DNA from: Phlebotomus papatasi
Taxonomy: Eukaryota; Arthropoda; Insecta; Diptera; Psychodidae
Direction: 5' to 3'
NCBI RefSeq assembly: GCF_024763615.1
Contig: NC_077223.1
Span: 90,024,627 to 90,088,626 of the forward strand
DNA: 64,000 bases
Below, in pieces: positions 10,738 through 22,300 of this stretch. Below the pieces are notes generated by a model, which was not told where the DNA came from, did not search any database, and saw nothing but the letters and a program-made list of their open reading frames with translations. The position numbers and the translations under genes were made by a program. Position 1 is the first letter of the stretch. Each line of letters begins with the position of its first letter.

Positions 10738-10810
10738 TATAATATTTTTATCCATTAAATAAGTGAGTGTAATCGACTCATTTCAATCTTGTGCAAGCTG
10801 GGTTCTTCAC

Positions 10811-12642
10811 TAAAAAGGGACAGATAATCCTAACCGGCTTATGTAGGTGAGATTCTTAACGTGAGCTAACTCGGAGTGCATGCAAATTCGATTTGATGCT
10901 GAAGTAGGGAGACGCCATTCAGTTATCTTGAATAAAATTCGTGAAATTATACAAGTTTTGTATATGAACCAAAATGTCAAGGATTTGGATGAACTGACAG
11001 AAAAGTGTTATATGGGTGAAATGTAGACCAGAATGTTCTCTATAATTTTGCCGTAGAACTTGAACTCATCGATTACTCAGAAGCCAAGATAAGCGAGGTT
11101 TTTTGTTTCTTAACTCGTTTTTTCATCCAGAGTGCCCCAAGTGTTCATTTGTTGAACTTCAACTAAATCAAAGAATTGTTGTATTTTGCGGGACTTTCCA
11201 TTTAAACCCCTATTTTAAGTGTCTTGGTGGAGTAGAGGCAGTCAAATTGGCATCTGAGTGATTTCAAAGCGTTAATATGGGAAAAATCAATTTTTTCACA
11301 CTTAAACGGCAAAATCGGAGTGATAGCGTAGTCTGAGCGGAAAATGATGTATGGACGAAATGTAGAGACAAATGTGCTCTACAATTATGTTGAAGTAATC
11401 ATCAAAATCGGTTCAGCGACAGTCGAGATAATTGAGGTTATGTGATATTGAAATTGGTTTTTCGACTGTGGCGCCCCTGGTGTTGGTCCCACGAAGTTCA
11501 AATATTCTAGAAAGTTGTAGCATTTGGTGAGATCTTTCGTTTAAGCCCTCATTCATCAAAATCGGTCACATAGAACCGGAGATATGATTTTTTGAATTTC
11601 GTGAACTTTGACCCCTCATATCTCCGGTTCTATTAAAACCACAGCGCGCATACGCACCATTTTGGAAACGTCCTAGACTGGACTACAACATACTAAAATT
11701 TCATTAACTTGCACAATGCCGTTTTTGAGAAAAGTGACTTTGAATTTCGATGAATTTTGACGCTATCACAGCGCCATCTGTGGTGACTTTTTGAACTTCC
11801 ATCTGAAAGTGCTCATCGAGACGAAACCAAAAAGGTAAAATTTAGGTCGCTATGTTAATTAGAACCGGAGATAGAGGCCGGTCAATGTTCGAACTTTGAC
11901 CCCTTATAGCTCGGGTCAGGGGTTATGGATCGACTTAAGGTTTCTTTTGTTTGATAGGTATAATCAACGGCTACAACATACTAAATTTTCAGCCCGATGC
12001 ACAATGGAATTTTTGAGTTATTTAACTTTTAAGATTTAAAAATTTTCTTTTTAAAAAAAGCGCCCCTAGCGGTGGTTTTATGAACTTGCGATGTTAGAAG
12101 AGGAAGTGGCATTTCACGAGAGCTTTCCAAAAAGCCCTCACTTTTTAAATTCTGACAATTAGAACCGGAGTTATGGCCATTTTAAGAAATTTTTTTTGGA
12201 CCCTTATAGCTCGGGTCAGGGGGGTCGGGGGAACTTAAGTTTGGTATTGATGGAAAGCTCTATGGCCGAGCTATAACATACTAAAATTTAAGCCCGCTGA
12301 ATGCCATAGGGGCGGAGCTATTGAGAAAACAAAAAAAGGGGGGTCTTCAAAATGGCGGATGGAGGGGTGGGGGGTGGGGGGTCTATGCACCAAGTTGCAA
12401 TTTTCACCCGATATATAACCTTTGCCGAAAACCGCAAGTCGATATCTTTTTTAGTTTAGGAGCTATTAAGCTCCAAAGAGCGGCCGGCCGGCCGGCCGGC
12501 CGGCCGGGAACGTAAAATAGCCACATATATATTCGGAATCAGGAAGTGGCGAAACACATTTTGGCCAAATTTGAGGTCGATCGGACGACATGAAATTTTG
12601 TTAGGATTATAGTAGGTGAGATTGTTAAGAATCTCACCTAAT
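10811..12642 (+). mobile_element. 1.83-kb modular non-autonomous element, copy A
   Basis: This element and 26063-27905 (inverted) match almost base for base along their length. Their common left end is TAAAAAGGGACAGATAATCC. Their common right end is a hairpin TAGGTGAGATT-(6)-AATCTCACCTA (12613-12640) followed by AT. One arm of the hairpin (TAGGTGAGATTCTTAAC) also occurs 33 bp inside the left end. The interior is at least four diverged modules of about 290-330 bp starting at about 11140, 11471, 11771 and 12060. Each carries, in order, GTGCC/GCGCC..GGTG, TGAACTTC, AGAACCGGAG, GACCCCTTATAGCTCGGG and ACATACTAAAATTT. A (GGCC)n run lies at 12480-12507. There is no transposase ORF. The terminal hairpin and CTAA|T end recall Helitron-like elements, while the short inverted ends recall TIR elements; the class is undecided. 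Confidence 0.85.
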
Positions 12643-12659
12643 TATGAACTAGCTCAACT

Positions 12660-12688
12660 AGCTGTCTTCATAAATTATGAAGACAGCT
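12660..12688. repeat. perfect 12-bp-stem hairpin
   Basis: AGCTGTCTTCAT, a 5-base loop AAATT, then ATGAAGACAGCT. It lies 18 bp beyond the end of the modular element. A matching hairpin is not present beside the second copy, so it belongs to the host site or another small repeat and not to the element. Confidence 0.6.
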
Positions 12689-12806
12689 GGTTGATTGAAA
12701 ACATTTATAGTTTTTCCTTGTGAAAAAAGTATTTTAAATCCAAAGTTTTAATTAAAAGTTAATTAGCGAAAAAGCGACCCAGTTAGTGCATTCTGATTTA
12801 TTTCAG

Positions 12807-13285
12807 TAGGGGAGACTGGGGCAAAAAGTCACAAATTGAAAATTTCAAAATTCAATATCTTCCAAGATAAATAAGTTAGCGGCTTAAAATTACCACAAAT
12901 AGCTTCAACAAACCTTCTTCGTTAGTTGATTCTTCGTTCTTAGTTAGATGTTGTATGTTTCTTCGAATTCGAACAAGGAATTTAGAAAATAAAAAATATC
13001 AAAATTTTTAGCCCTATTTTTAAAATATTTTCCTTGAAGAATATATCAATTATTACCTACTTATTAAACAAAATTTATGCACTGATGATTATTTCCTAAA
13101 TGACTTGGATTCTTTGAATGCGAAGCCGCTATCTATTTTAAAATTTTACAAAGATTCTTCTCTCAAAAAATCTTTTTATTAAAAATGACCACTTGGGGTA
13201 AAAAGTAACAAAAGGTATAATATGTTCTATACTTCAGTTTCATTATTTAGTTAATTTTACTCCAAATAAAGCGAGAATCCTTTCA
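12807..13285. repeat. possible degenerate MITE beginning GGGGAGACTGGGGC
   Basis: Starts AGTAGGGGAGACTGGGGCAA at about 12805, followed by AAAAAGTCAC. A diverged inverted partner may be the ACTTGGGGTAAAAAGTAACA stretch at 13191-13210, which is a direct and not an inverted match. A similar GGGGAAACTGGGG occurs near 61138. Boundaries and class are not established. Confidence 0.3.
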
Positions 13286-13443
13286 TATTCACAAATTTCA
13301 ATTTGTTAATTTCTCAGAAAAATGAAAAGTGTACCTTTTACCATCGAATTTATCATCGATCGACCATGTTTTCCAATGAAAAACACAATGATGTGACTGT
13401 TGTTTATTCATTTTGTTTAACATTTATGTCATATTTCTGGCTA
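13286..13443 (+). pseudogene. pogo-like element relic, left part (interrupted at 13442)
   Basis: Matches the complement of about 3551-3690, including CATCGATCGACCATGTTTTC and TCATATTTCTGGCTA. The match breaks exactly at TA 13442-13443, where a 1548-bp element is inserted, and resumes at 14992. No intact reading frame. Confidence 0.6.
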
Positions 13444-14991
13444 CCGTCGTTGCGGGTGACTTTGCACTCGGGGGGTGACTTTGCACTCTGCTGTTCGTGA
13501 GAGTTTGAACAATTCTAGCACTTATTGATAGTCTTCGCCGATCCGGTCTACCATGTCAAAGTATATAGGGATATGTTAAGTACCAAGTAAGGTACAATGA
13601 TCCTCAAAAGGATTCTTGTAGTTTCAGTAATAGTCAATGAAATCGTAGTATAGGTATTTTGTCAAAAAACGACTCCGCGAAAAAGTTATCTGAAGATGCA
13701 ATTCCAAAATCGATTTCAGAGTAGTAAATTGCTCAAATCTATTCTAAATTTATCTGGCTAGAATAATCCACTTCGATTTTGTTCATTATTTTTAGTAAAT
13801 TCCTTTTTTTCACTATAGTCTTCCTAAGAACGCATGATTTATATTATAAAATTGCATATAATTGAATTTCTTAAGCTTTATTATAGAAGTATTTGGCCAA
13901 AAATTATCCAATTTTTTTTATAACTTAAGATAAAATGACCAAGATCTACAAAATTGTGTGGTCGCCATCTTGATTTGACGATTCTGTCCGCCATTTTGAA
14001 TAACTGTCAAAACAAAAAACTTATCCGATTGAGCTGAAATTTTAGTATGCTCTGGCTGATGTCAAGACCTTTTCAGAACATATATAAAATCCGACCTAGG
14101 TCAAGCGATTGTCTGGGTACTGGGGCTCTAAGTTCAAAATTTTGACATTTTCATTAATACAGAACTACGGAGAGCTTCTTTTATCGAAACCATCACAAAA
14201 AAGGCAGTATTATCGTTAGGTGATGAGATCTAAATAACAAACAAAAAGAAAAGTAATGTTTTTCTTTATAACAGCATATTATTTGAAGATCTGAAAAACT
14301 TTTGCAAAGATGAAAAAAAAAATAAATAAATGAACTTTTCATTTACTTTTTTTTAATTATGTAAGAGTAAATAAATATATAAAATAAAAGCCTCAACCAT
14401 TTCTAATGGTTACTGAGGCATTTCGTTTAGGTTTTAAAATTCAGGATTAGAATATAAAGATCTCCAAAATATGAATATTTCAAATTTTTAAACTTTGAGC
14501 CTCTATATCAAGGTAAATACTTGACGTAGACCGGAACATAGATACGTTCTGAAAAGGTCTTGATATCAGCTATAACATACTAAAATTTCAACCCAATCGA
14601 ACCTGTTTTAGATTTTGACAGTTATTCAAAATGGCGGACAGAAACGTCAAATCAAGATGGCGAGCATGTCATCTTGTAGATCTCGTGCATCTTACCCTTA
14701 GATGTGAAGATCTTCATTGTCGTTTATTATCAGAAATTGTTGATTTTTTAGTATTTATTAAAAAGTGCAAAGTCACCCGCACCTTATCCCCAGTGCAAGC
14801 CTTTTTTCTTGATTTTTTTAAACATAGTAAAATTTTATAAAATTAATGCTAGTGGCACAAAATCCATTCATTAACAACTGAATACAAATAATTTTACTCA
14901 AAAACCCCCCTCCCTTCACTTTAACTATCCACTTTTAGAGGGCAAAGTTGAAAAACAGCGAAAAAACGTGCAAAGTCACCCGCAACGACGG
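13444..14991. mobile_element. 1548-bp TA-flanked non-autonomous DNA transposon
   Basis: Perfect terminal inverted repeats: CCGTCGTTGCGGGTGACTTT at left and its complement at right. TA is at 13442-13443 and 14992-14993. The empty site is visible in the related relic (TA at 3551-3552), which proves the insertion and its exact ends. The motif GGTGACTTTGCACT recurs just inside the left end (13474-13487) and GTGCAAAGTCACCCGCA at 14766-14782, so transposase sites appear to be repeated subterminally. The interior has a long imperfect palindrome (about 13940-14090 against 14541-14690), each arm holding GCCATTTTGAATAACTGTCA-type and TTTTAGTATG motifs. No transposase ORF; the 69-codon ORF at 14631 lies in one arm. 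Confidence 0.92.
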
Positions 14992-14993
14992 TA

Positions 14994-15390
14994 ATTTTAA
15001 TTAAATTAAGTGCTAATCTTTATTGTTAGCGGTACGTGAATTTTTCAAATGAAATAATTACCTATTTCGTGAACAAATAGGATTTTTCTGAAGTGTCTGC
15101 AAATGCTTCAATAGGAAACCCCGGAAATATGTTTTTTTTTGAAAGATTTTCTTATTGTTTTAGATGGGAAAGGAGAAAAGACCAGAAATAAGAACAAATC
15201 CTGCACTCAAGAGCAACTTAACAAGATTTTGGAAGCCCTTCGTCGCGGTTTCACTTACGCTGTTTGTCTCCGATTAGAAACATTTCCTTGTCTTCATTTG
15301 GATTAATTTGTTTCCAATAGAAGTATTTTACACTCGCGTATTTTTCTGGTATTTAAGAAGTTTTCAAATTATACTAAAGAATTTTCACTA
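14994..15390 (+). pseudogene. pogo-like element relic, right part
   Basis: Continues the match to the complement of 3107-3549 after the insertion. At about 15185-15260 the plus strand reads RNKNKSCTQEQLNKILEALR, the first helices of a pipsqueak-type transposase DNA-binding domain. It is followed by RGFTYAVCLRLETFPC and a stop, the same degenerate reading as the copy at 3.3 kb. Both copies therefore descend from an already defective element. Confidence 0.5.
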
Positions 15391-16170
15391 AACAGTAACA
15401 TTCTAGAAGAGACAAGGAGCAAATTTACGTAATTCCCCAAGAAACAATTTTTTCTTAATATAGTCTTGTAGAATACCTTAAGTAAGGCACTATAGAACAA
15501 AAAATCTTTTTATTTACTTATAACGCTCGTGGTTTCATAACTGAGATTATTATAAGTAAAGTGGCGCACTCTTAAGGATCTTAAGAGCTTCTATAGGATT
15601 TTCAACAGAAAATTCCCACTTTAAGTCTTTTAAAAGTGCACTAAAAGACTTGTTTAATACTTGGTTCTATAAGGCAGCTATTTTGCTTCTTGGGTCTCTT
15701 CAGAAAATTTTGAACTTAATGTGTTGAATCTTCTTTAAAAGTTAAAGCGTTTGGAAATGCTTTTGAATAAGGACATTTACCCTATGTTTCTGAATGAAAC
15801 AGTGAATAATTCTATGGATTTAGAAGAAGTAAAAAAGAATTTCATCAGTCCAAAAACAAGCATTTAAGTGGTACTCTTCGGAAAACAATCCAGTTACCCC
15901 GCCTTACTATATGCATGCAAAGTCGATTGTGAATTTAATTCGAGCGGGAAAGAATTGCGCTGTGTCGAGCCAATTTTATCCGTTTGTACCGTCTAAAACA
16001 GTTTGCTCGAAGTGATTCTCTAACCTCAATATCCAACGCATAATTAAATTTTCACTAATACCCATGTGCCTTTGTAAAGAACCTCTGTTACCATTGCAAT
16101 TGGGACGGTTAAGAATAGAATCTCCGTTGAGGAAAGCTTGATTCTTCAATTTATGGAGTTTTGGGAAACG
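15391..16170. other. intronic DNA, no gene seen
   Basis: No repeat matches found by eye and no ORF of note. Confidence 0.4.
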
Positions 16171-16212
16171 AATGAAGTGGACGAAATTTCAACCTGGCCG
16201 AAATTTGGTACA
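16171..16212. repeat. terminal fragment of the GGTAAGTGTACC element family
   Basis: GGACGAAATTTCAACCTGGCC then GAAATTTGGTACACTTCCC matches the right end of the element at 29055-29399 (GCCGAAATTGCAAGCTGGAC, GAAATTTGGTACACTTACC). Only this terminus is recognisable. Confidence 0.5.
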
Positions 16213-16329
16213 CTTCCCTTATTCTTAAATGAATATGAGAGCTAAATTTGGTCTTTTATTTTTATTCTTCTGCTCAGTGAGCTTTTTACTCAATTTGAAC
16301 TTTTGACTTGAGGGTCCATCTGCTTTAAG

Positions 16330-17640
16330 CACACCGTTTTTGCTAAAATGTAAAGGTAAAGAAGGGTATGCCTGTCGAAGACATTGTGCCTTTCAGCGGT
16401 GTCAAAAATTAATCAGTGCTTCAATTTGTGATTCGCAAACAAATGTCGCTCAAATTTATGTCGGTTCAGGGAATTGAGGGAGTTTGTTTGAAAGATTGGG
16501 CTGGGGGGGATGGGGTGGTAAGGAGTGATTGTGCTATGGAGAAAGTCAGAAATAATGAAGATTTCATTTATTTCTCTTCAACGATTTTCTCAGTCTGTGA
16601 TGAAAAGTGAGATAGAGGGAAAAAAGGCGCGTCCATCGAAAAGGATGGGGAAAATGCGGCAAAGGACAGAAATAGGAGGTGATTGTGGGAAGAACAAAAA
16701 AAAAAAGCCAGAGGAGGAAATGAACGCAGAGATTCAACAGTAATAGTTGTTCATTAGGAGGTGGAGAAAGTTGAGGGAAAGTTTGTGGGTGGATGGGGAA
16801 GTATTTTCTTTGAGATCCACCACCCCCAATGTTCCCACCCTCGAGCGTGATAAATTGTCTCGCAACAATTATTCTTTCATTCTCACCATCAATCCGCCTC
16901 CCCCTGAAAGCTCCACATCAGTCGAGAAGGAGTCAGGGAGGTGGAGGACTTGAAGTGTATTTATTATTATTCCTGAGCTTTGATGTGCCATTCATTTCCG
17001 GCTCTGATAGCGGGGTGGATCCCTCAGAAAAGTGATTCGAGACTTTTGCCTTCCTCAACCTCATCCTAACATTATGCTACATCTCAATTGTAAAGGATAT
17101 TTCCTAGAACTTCAACAGGAAAAAACATCCTTGTATATTCTATTCTCGGAAAAACCGTTTGGGTTCTTTTGTTTTCTTTTTTTTTTGGCAAACAATAAAA
17201 AATTGGCAAAGGGGTACAGCAAACGAAAAAACCATATGTTGTTATACCATGAGGAATAAGGAGAGATTTTCGGGAAAATTGTGTGTACATGAATATAAAG
17301 TATAGTCATTCATTCATTAATTTGACACACACACATACAACTATTCTCTATTAAATGGATGGAAAATGACTTTTCATCTCAGGATGGTTTTCCCAGGAGA
17401 GTGAACGAGAGATGGAGTGGTATAAATCAGAGTGTATGAAATTGCTTGGGATCCGGGTAGATAAAATAGAAATTTATGAGATTTTTTTATAGCTCAAATT
17501 GATTACTCGTCAAAAATCCTATGTTTTTGCTGAGGGAATTGTCCTCTTTAACCAAAATAACATGAAGTTGTGGTACTGTGGTTTTTGAAATCTGAAAAAT
17601 TTTAACACGTATATGCGCATAATATGAGACAGCTTCACGA
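16330..17640. other. single-copy intronic DNA with balanced base composition
   Basis: This is among the least repetitive stretches. It is locally G-rich (16498-16530) and A-rich (16687-16705), with a short (AC)n at 17322-17340. Several overlapping ORFs of 64-75 codons occur on both strands, but none has an ATG in good context plus splice sites or a recognisable domain. It may be old host sequence, possibly with conserved regulatory elements. I cannot support a gene. Confidence 0.45.
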
Positions 17641-18293
17641 GTGGCTTTTATGAATCTTGTTATTAAGTAGGGTTGTAAAAAAATTGCAGACTTTCATGAA
17701 ATTGCTTTTGAAATTTAAAATCGTTCTAAAAATTATTATAACGAGCAAATGAGTTTCGTGAAGCAAAATTTTATTATCAGTCTTGAAAAAGAAAAATACT
17801 TTTGAATATTTTGGTGAATACAATGCAGTTATAACGTAACTCAAAGGCCGTTTATTTAAATGTTTTTTTATGATCTAAAAGTATCTTTAGTTTTTCAAAA
17901 CATACATTAAAATTCATTTAAAATTCGTTTTACAATTGTGAAATAGTTTTGGTTCCAGATATCAGAGGCTATAATCTGGATCATATCTCCATAATGAAAA
18001 TTAAAACTATTGCATTATGGTGCTATTCAATAATGAAAAATGAAGATCTTATTTTTAGTACTTTAATGTTATGAAATGCTTCTGCATTATCGACTTTACT
18101 CTATGTTGGTTCCTGTCTCGACTGTTTTCCCCAGTTTTCGTTGTGTTTTCAAATAATATGTTCATTTTTCATTGCTATACCATCGATGAATCTATAATTC
18201 CATGCTAGATCATTTTTAAATTGAGGGTTTGATAGATTGACCCTACAATATTTGAAAATTAACTGATGAATCAGTAAGTTTGCCGAATACAAA

Positions 18294-19275
18294 TTCGTCA
18301 GTTAAATCAGCATTTGCCGTAACTTCCTTTTGACAAATTTTCAGGAGACGATATTTTCAATTCAGCTTTATTTTTCTTAAAAATGAACCCCGAATGCAAT
18401 ACTTCTAAGGCAAAATAAAAAAAAAGTGGCACTAATTAACTATCTCTAGAAAATATTTATAAAATTATTTAAAAGCTGAACTATTGAGATATATGTCCGA
18501 TGAAACACAATAACATTTTATTGAAACTTCCATCGTTTATAAAGCCATAACTTTCAATGTATGGAAATCTTGGAAGTTACAACAAATTGTATAAAATGCA
18601 TTGTATCAATTTGAATTATTTTTTTTATAATAATAATAATAAGTTTATTGGTTCATGCCCAGCATACAGAAAGTAACATGTAGGACTATACAATCATCAT
18701 TCCAGTGATAATAAGCTCCTTTGTTTGACTAAAGTAGACATTAAAACTGTTATCCCTATCCCAAAAAGCTTTTATTTCATAAATTTTATTGAATAAATTT
18801 TGTGTGTCGCGTCGCTTGTTTTGTTTTGAATTAACGACAGATGTACAGAGAAGACATACCCACTTTTTTCTTACAAATATTGAATTAAAATGATTAAATA
18901 TCGCATGATTAGCACAGTCTTTGGATATTTGGAAATGTTTATGAACGTTTTATTGAGAAATATCAAAATTTTCTTTCAAATTGCAAGCCACGTAAACGAG
19001 AAAAAGAAGTTATGGCAAATGCAGATTAGAGAAAATTTTGTATGAAAATTTGTCGTAACTTCCCCAAAAATAGAAGTTACGACAAATTCTGATAAATTTT
19101 TATTAATTAAGGGCACTTACGATTATTTTCGTTTAAAATAATTTTTAGTGGGCTTACAAAAGTTTCTTTTTCTCAAGTGTATTTAATAAACAAAATTATG
19201 CCGACTCCTAATTTGTATATATTTTCAAAATCGCAAAAATGAAGTTATGACAAATACTGATTTGACAAAATGTCG
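18294..19275. mobile_element. TTACGACAAAT-rich element, copy 1
   Basis: The left end CGTCAGTTAAATCAGCATTT is mirrored at the right by AAATACTGATTTGAC (19251-19265). The stretch ATTTG(T/C)CGTAACTTCC and its complement GAAGTTACGACAAAT recur along the element at about 18315, 18565, 19010, 19050, 19073 and 19240. It is collinear with 35332-37578 (shared GACAAATTTTCAGGAGACGA, AAGCCATAACTTTCAATG, CATTTATAAGCCACG-like blocks). It has no intact ORF. A retroelement tail (18626-18716) interrupts it. Confidence 0.75.
18626..18716 (-). mobile_element. retroelement 3' tail inserted in the TTACGACAAAT element
   Basis: A (TAA)n run then GTTTATTGGTTCATGCCC and TGTAGGACTATACAATCATC, absent at the matching place in the copy at 36.2 kb. 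The same sequence heads the short copy at 4363-4425. Confidence 0.5.
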
Positions 19276-19646
19276 ATGCAAATGGAATTTTGTTCACTAA
19301 ATATGTCTTGACTAAAAGGAAATAGCTTTTTATTTTTGCAGAACCTTGTAAATACTCGAAAAACTTTAAAAAAAATTACAAACATAATTTCGAATTCCAC
19401 AATAAAGAGGTATTCACTAAGTTACTCTATAATTAAGTGAACAATATTATGAAATTAGATTTACATATTTCAATAAATTATATTAGAATAAAAATCGACT
19501 AAAATTAGCTGACATATTAATCATGTAATTAAAATAACTTTTATTTGGGTTTCGAAACCGATTTTCGATGTCACAAAATTATGATTATGAGTATAGGAGT
19601 AATCGGAGTGTTCACAACAGAAGTATAATTCTCCTATAGTGTCTTA

Positions 19647-19786
19647 TGGCCTCTACACATTGGGAGAAATTGTTGTCAAAAATAGCTTTTTTGAAGGAAA
19701 TTTCCTGCAGCGTTGCAGGGGGAAACGTCAAATTTCTGTCAAAAACGCAATTTTTGACGAAAATTGCTCCCAATGTGTAGACGCCT
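19647..19786. mobile_element. PIF/Harbinger-type palindromic MITE, 140 bp
   Basis: Terminal repeats TGGCCTCTACACATTGGGAG and the complement of AGGCGTCTACACATTGGGAG, with pairing continuing through AAATT. The flanking direct repeat is TTA (19644-19646, 19787-19789), a TWA-type duplication. It shares the GGCC(T)CTACACA terminus with 4767-4877. Confidence 0.8.
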
Positions 19787-20029
19787 TTAGCTAAAAACTA
19801 AATAGCATTCTATTCACACAAAATGTTGTCGATGTTGGGAGAATCAAACTTGATTTTGAATTTTAAAATTCAATTTTCATGTAAAATTTCCTTTATTTAT
19901 AAAATATCATAATAAAAAGCCGTCAAAATCGTTCAGTGAATATGAATGGATTTGATAACAGAATTGGAATATTTAGGGAGGAGATGTTATAGTCTGTCCT
20001 GTCATAGTCTGTTATAGTGTCTGTCCGTC

Positions 20030-20342
20030 TGTCTGTCCAGTTGTCGCTAACTCTAGAGGACAAATGGTTAGAAATAGCGATTTGGGACTCAGAGGGTCCT
20101 CCTATAAGTCGACCCAAGGATCGTTAATATTCCCTTTATTTTTCCCCCATACCTCCCCTTCCGCTGCAAAACCATGTTTTTTGGGATTTCTGGAAAACGC
20201 GTCGTGCGATTTTTACATTTTTGTATATGTTTTAGAGATAACATAAGCGGGCAATTGACCATGTGTGAAAATACCGTTGAATCATTCCTAATAACATTTT
20301 TTCAAGGTCAAAGATTAAAAAAGGCCCTAGACATCGCCTTTA
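20030..20342 (+). repeat. family R repeat, 5' part (interrupted copy 2)
   Basis: Matches 50117-50345 closely: GCTAACTCTAGAGGACAAAT, GGACTCAGAGGGTCCTCC, CAAAACCATG, GGAAAACGCGTCGTGCGATT and GGGCAATTGACCATGTGTGA. This is a more complete 5' part of family R than the copy at 8.4 kb. A CTGTCCGTCTGTCTGTCC simple repeat precedes it. It is split at 20343 by a TA-flanked element and resumes at 21263. Confidence 0.7.
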
Positions 20343-21262
20343 GGGTGGAATCACCAGTTCTCGCCAGTGCCCCACTTCTCGCCACTTACATTGAAATCGC
20401 TATTTTTCGCAATTTATGAAATAAATGAGTCGCAATTTTTTTGTATTGTTTCTGCTTCTACGCATAGAATCGAAAAATAATAATTATTCGTTTTGGATTC
20501 ACGATTTTGATCACTTTTTAGAGCAATATTTTAAGCAAGTGCATCGAATCCAACATCTCTTACCAAATGCACTAAGTGTCGTCAAATTTTCATCAGGCCA
20601 AAAATACCTATTTGTGTAAATAATTTGTCTATTGAATATTTAATTGCACTTGTGGAATACATAAAATTTGTATTTAGTCAATTAATATTTCATTTTATAT
20701 TATTTTTGTATAAAAATGAGGCATGGCGAGAAGTGGTAATATTCTGGAATTGATTTTACCACCTGTCGCCATATCTTTTCAATAGGCGACGCTAACTTCA
20801 CTTCGTACATTCTCAGTTGTCAAATCTGCATTGTTTACTTTCTGCAAAAGCCCCATAATTTGATTTCTCAAATAAAAGTGAAGAAAAATCATTTAAAGAG
20901 AGTAATAATAAAGTGATCACAAGGAAAGAGAAATGGTGAATGTATTCTTTTCATAGCATTGCCTAAAATAACCGAGTGTGGTTCTTTTCAAGTGGGTGGC
21001 GAGAAGTGGTTGCAAATTTTACAAAACTGGCGAAAAGTGGTAAAAAGTGGCGACGAAATGGTTATTTTTGCATTATTAATAAAAAACAGTTTTTTAAATA
21101 GTCCAGCGTTATGTTCTAGGATTATTGTTTTCACGTATCTAGAGCCAATACATCTAAGTAACTTTGTGTCAAATTTGACTTATCTTGTAACAAGGATTCA
21201 AAAGTTATGATTAAATGAATTTAATTTTTTCCTAAACATGGCGATAGCCGGTTATTCCACCC
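20343..21262. mobile_element. 920-bp TA-flanked element, copy 1 (inside family R)
   Basis: The left end GGGTGGAATCACCAGTTCTC and right end GGTTATTCCACCC form the terminal repeat, with TA at 20341-20342 and 21263-21264. The inverted copy is at 44339-45243. The motif TGGCGAGAAGTGG, or close variants, occurs repeatedly at both ends (20372-20383 inverted, 20723-20735, 20996-21010, 21028-21055). ORFs inside (up to 83 codons) start at TTG and are not shared intact between copies, so it is non-coding. Confidence 0.88.
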
Positions 21263-21600
21263 TAGCAGGCAAATTTTGGTTATATTTGGGCTCATTGGTA
21301 AGGTATTGGAATTTCTGACAAAACTTAACCGGTTCCAATCGGTTTTCAACCGGTTATTATTTAATAACTAATTTTTGTTAAAAAAAAAACAATTTTATTA
21401 CCCTTAAAATTATTTTGTGGGACCTTTTGAGTGATTTACAAATCGGTTTAAATTAAATCGATTGAGAACCGGTAAATGGTAAATGATGCGAGCGAAGGTT
21501 CTTTTGAGGGATAGCATCTAAGTCACGTGTTCGAGCACTTCTCAAACCCTGGGACGCTTTTCCACCCCTTTTTATTCTCTTAATTGTTTATTTTAAATAA
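21263..21600 (+). repeat. family R repeat, 3' part
   Basis: Resumes at GCAGGC with TTGGGCTCATTGG, AACCGGTTCCAATCGGTTTT, ATTATTTTGTGGGACCTTTT, GGTAAATGATGCGAGCG and AGCATCTAAGTCACGTGTTC, then a T-rich tail. The junction without the insert would read CCTTTAGCAGGC. Confidence 0.7.
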
Positions 21601-22300
21601 TAATGATTATTAATATTATTTAAATTTGTGAAAGTAAATTATTTAAATGAATTACAAAATTTCATAATTGAATAAAAAAATTTCATAATTGAATTTTTTT
21701 CTAATTTATTATTGTATAATAAAAAAAAAACAAAAAAAAAACCAGTTATAAATTATTTCTACTAATCCTACTGATATTGTTTTTATTCTATTTTATTTAT
21801 TGGGTTAAAAATAGGTTCATTATTTTCAATAGAAGTAAAAAAAAAGATTGTAATGAATCTCAGTTAATAATAATAATCTATCGTACTTTCCATACATTAA
21901 TTAAAAATCATATCCAAGTAATTGGTTTCATTATTTGTTTTTTTCATTATATTGTGCTTGATAATATTTGCTTTTCGTTTTTATAATAAAATTCAAGATT
22001 ACCTATTCTGAAAAGAGCTTAAAGAGCTAAATTAATAATTCCATGTTTTAATATATCTGCAAAAATTTCCATTAAAGGATTAAAAGTGCTAAATTTTTAT
22101 TAGAAAAATGGATTTTTTTCCAGTGAATATTTATTTTAAAAAATCGTCAAATTGAATTTATATTTTTTTTATTTTACTGGGTTATTCTAATATTCTAGTA
22201 ATTTCCACAAATTTTACTTAAAAAAATCAATAATGAGTATTAAAACCTTCAGGAATAATCTAAAATAGAATATTTCTGGTCAATCTAGTGAAAAATTCAC
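21601..22300. other. very AT-rich spacer, no gene seen
   Basis: Mostly A and T with homopolymer runs (21721-21741). No repeat family or exon recognised. Confidence 0.45.
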
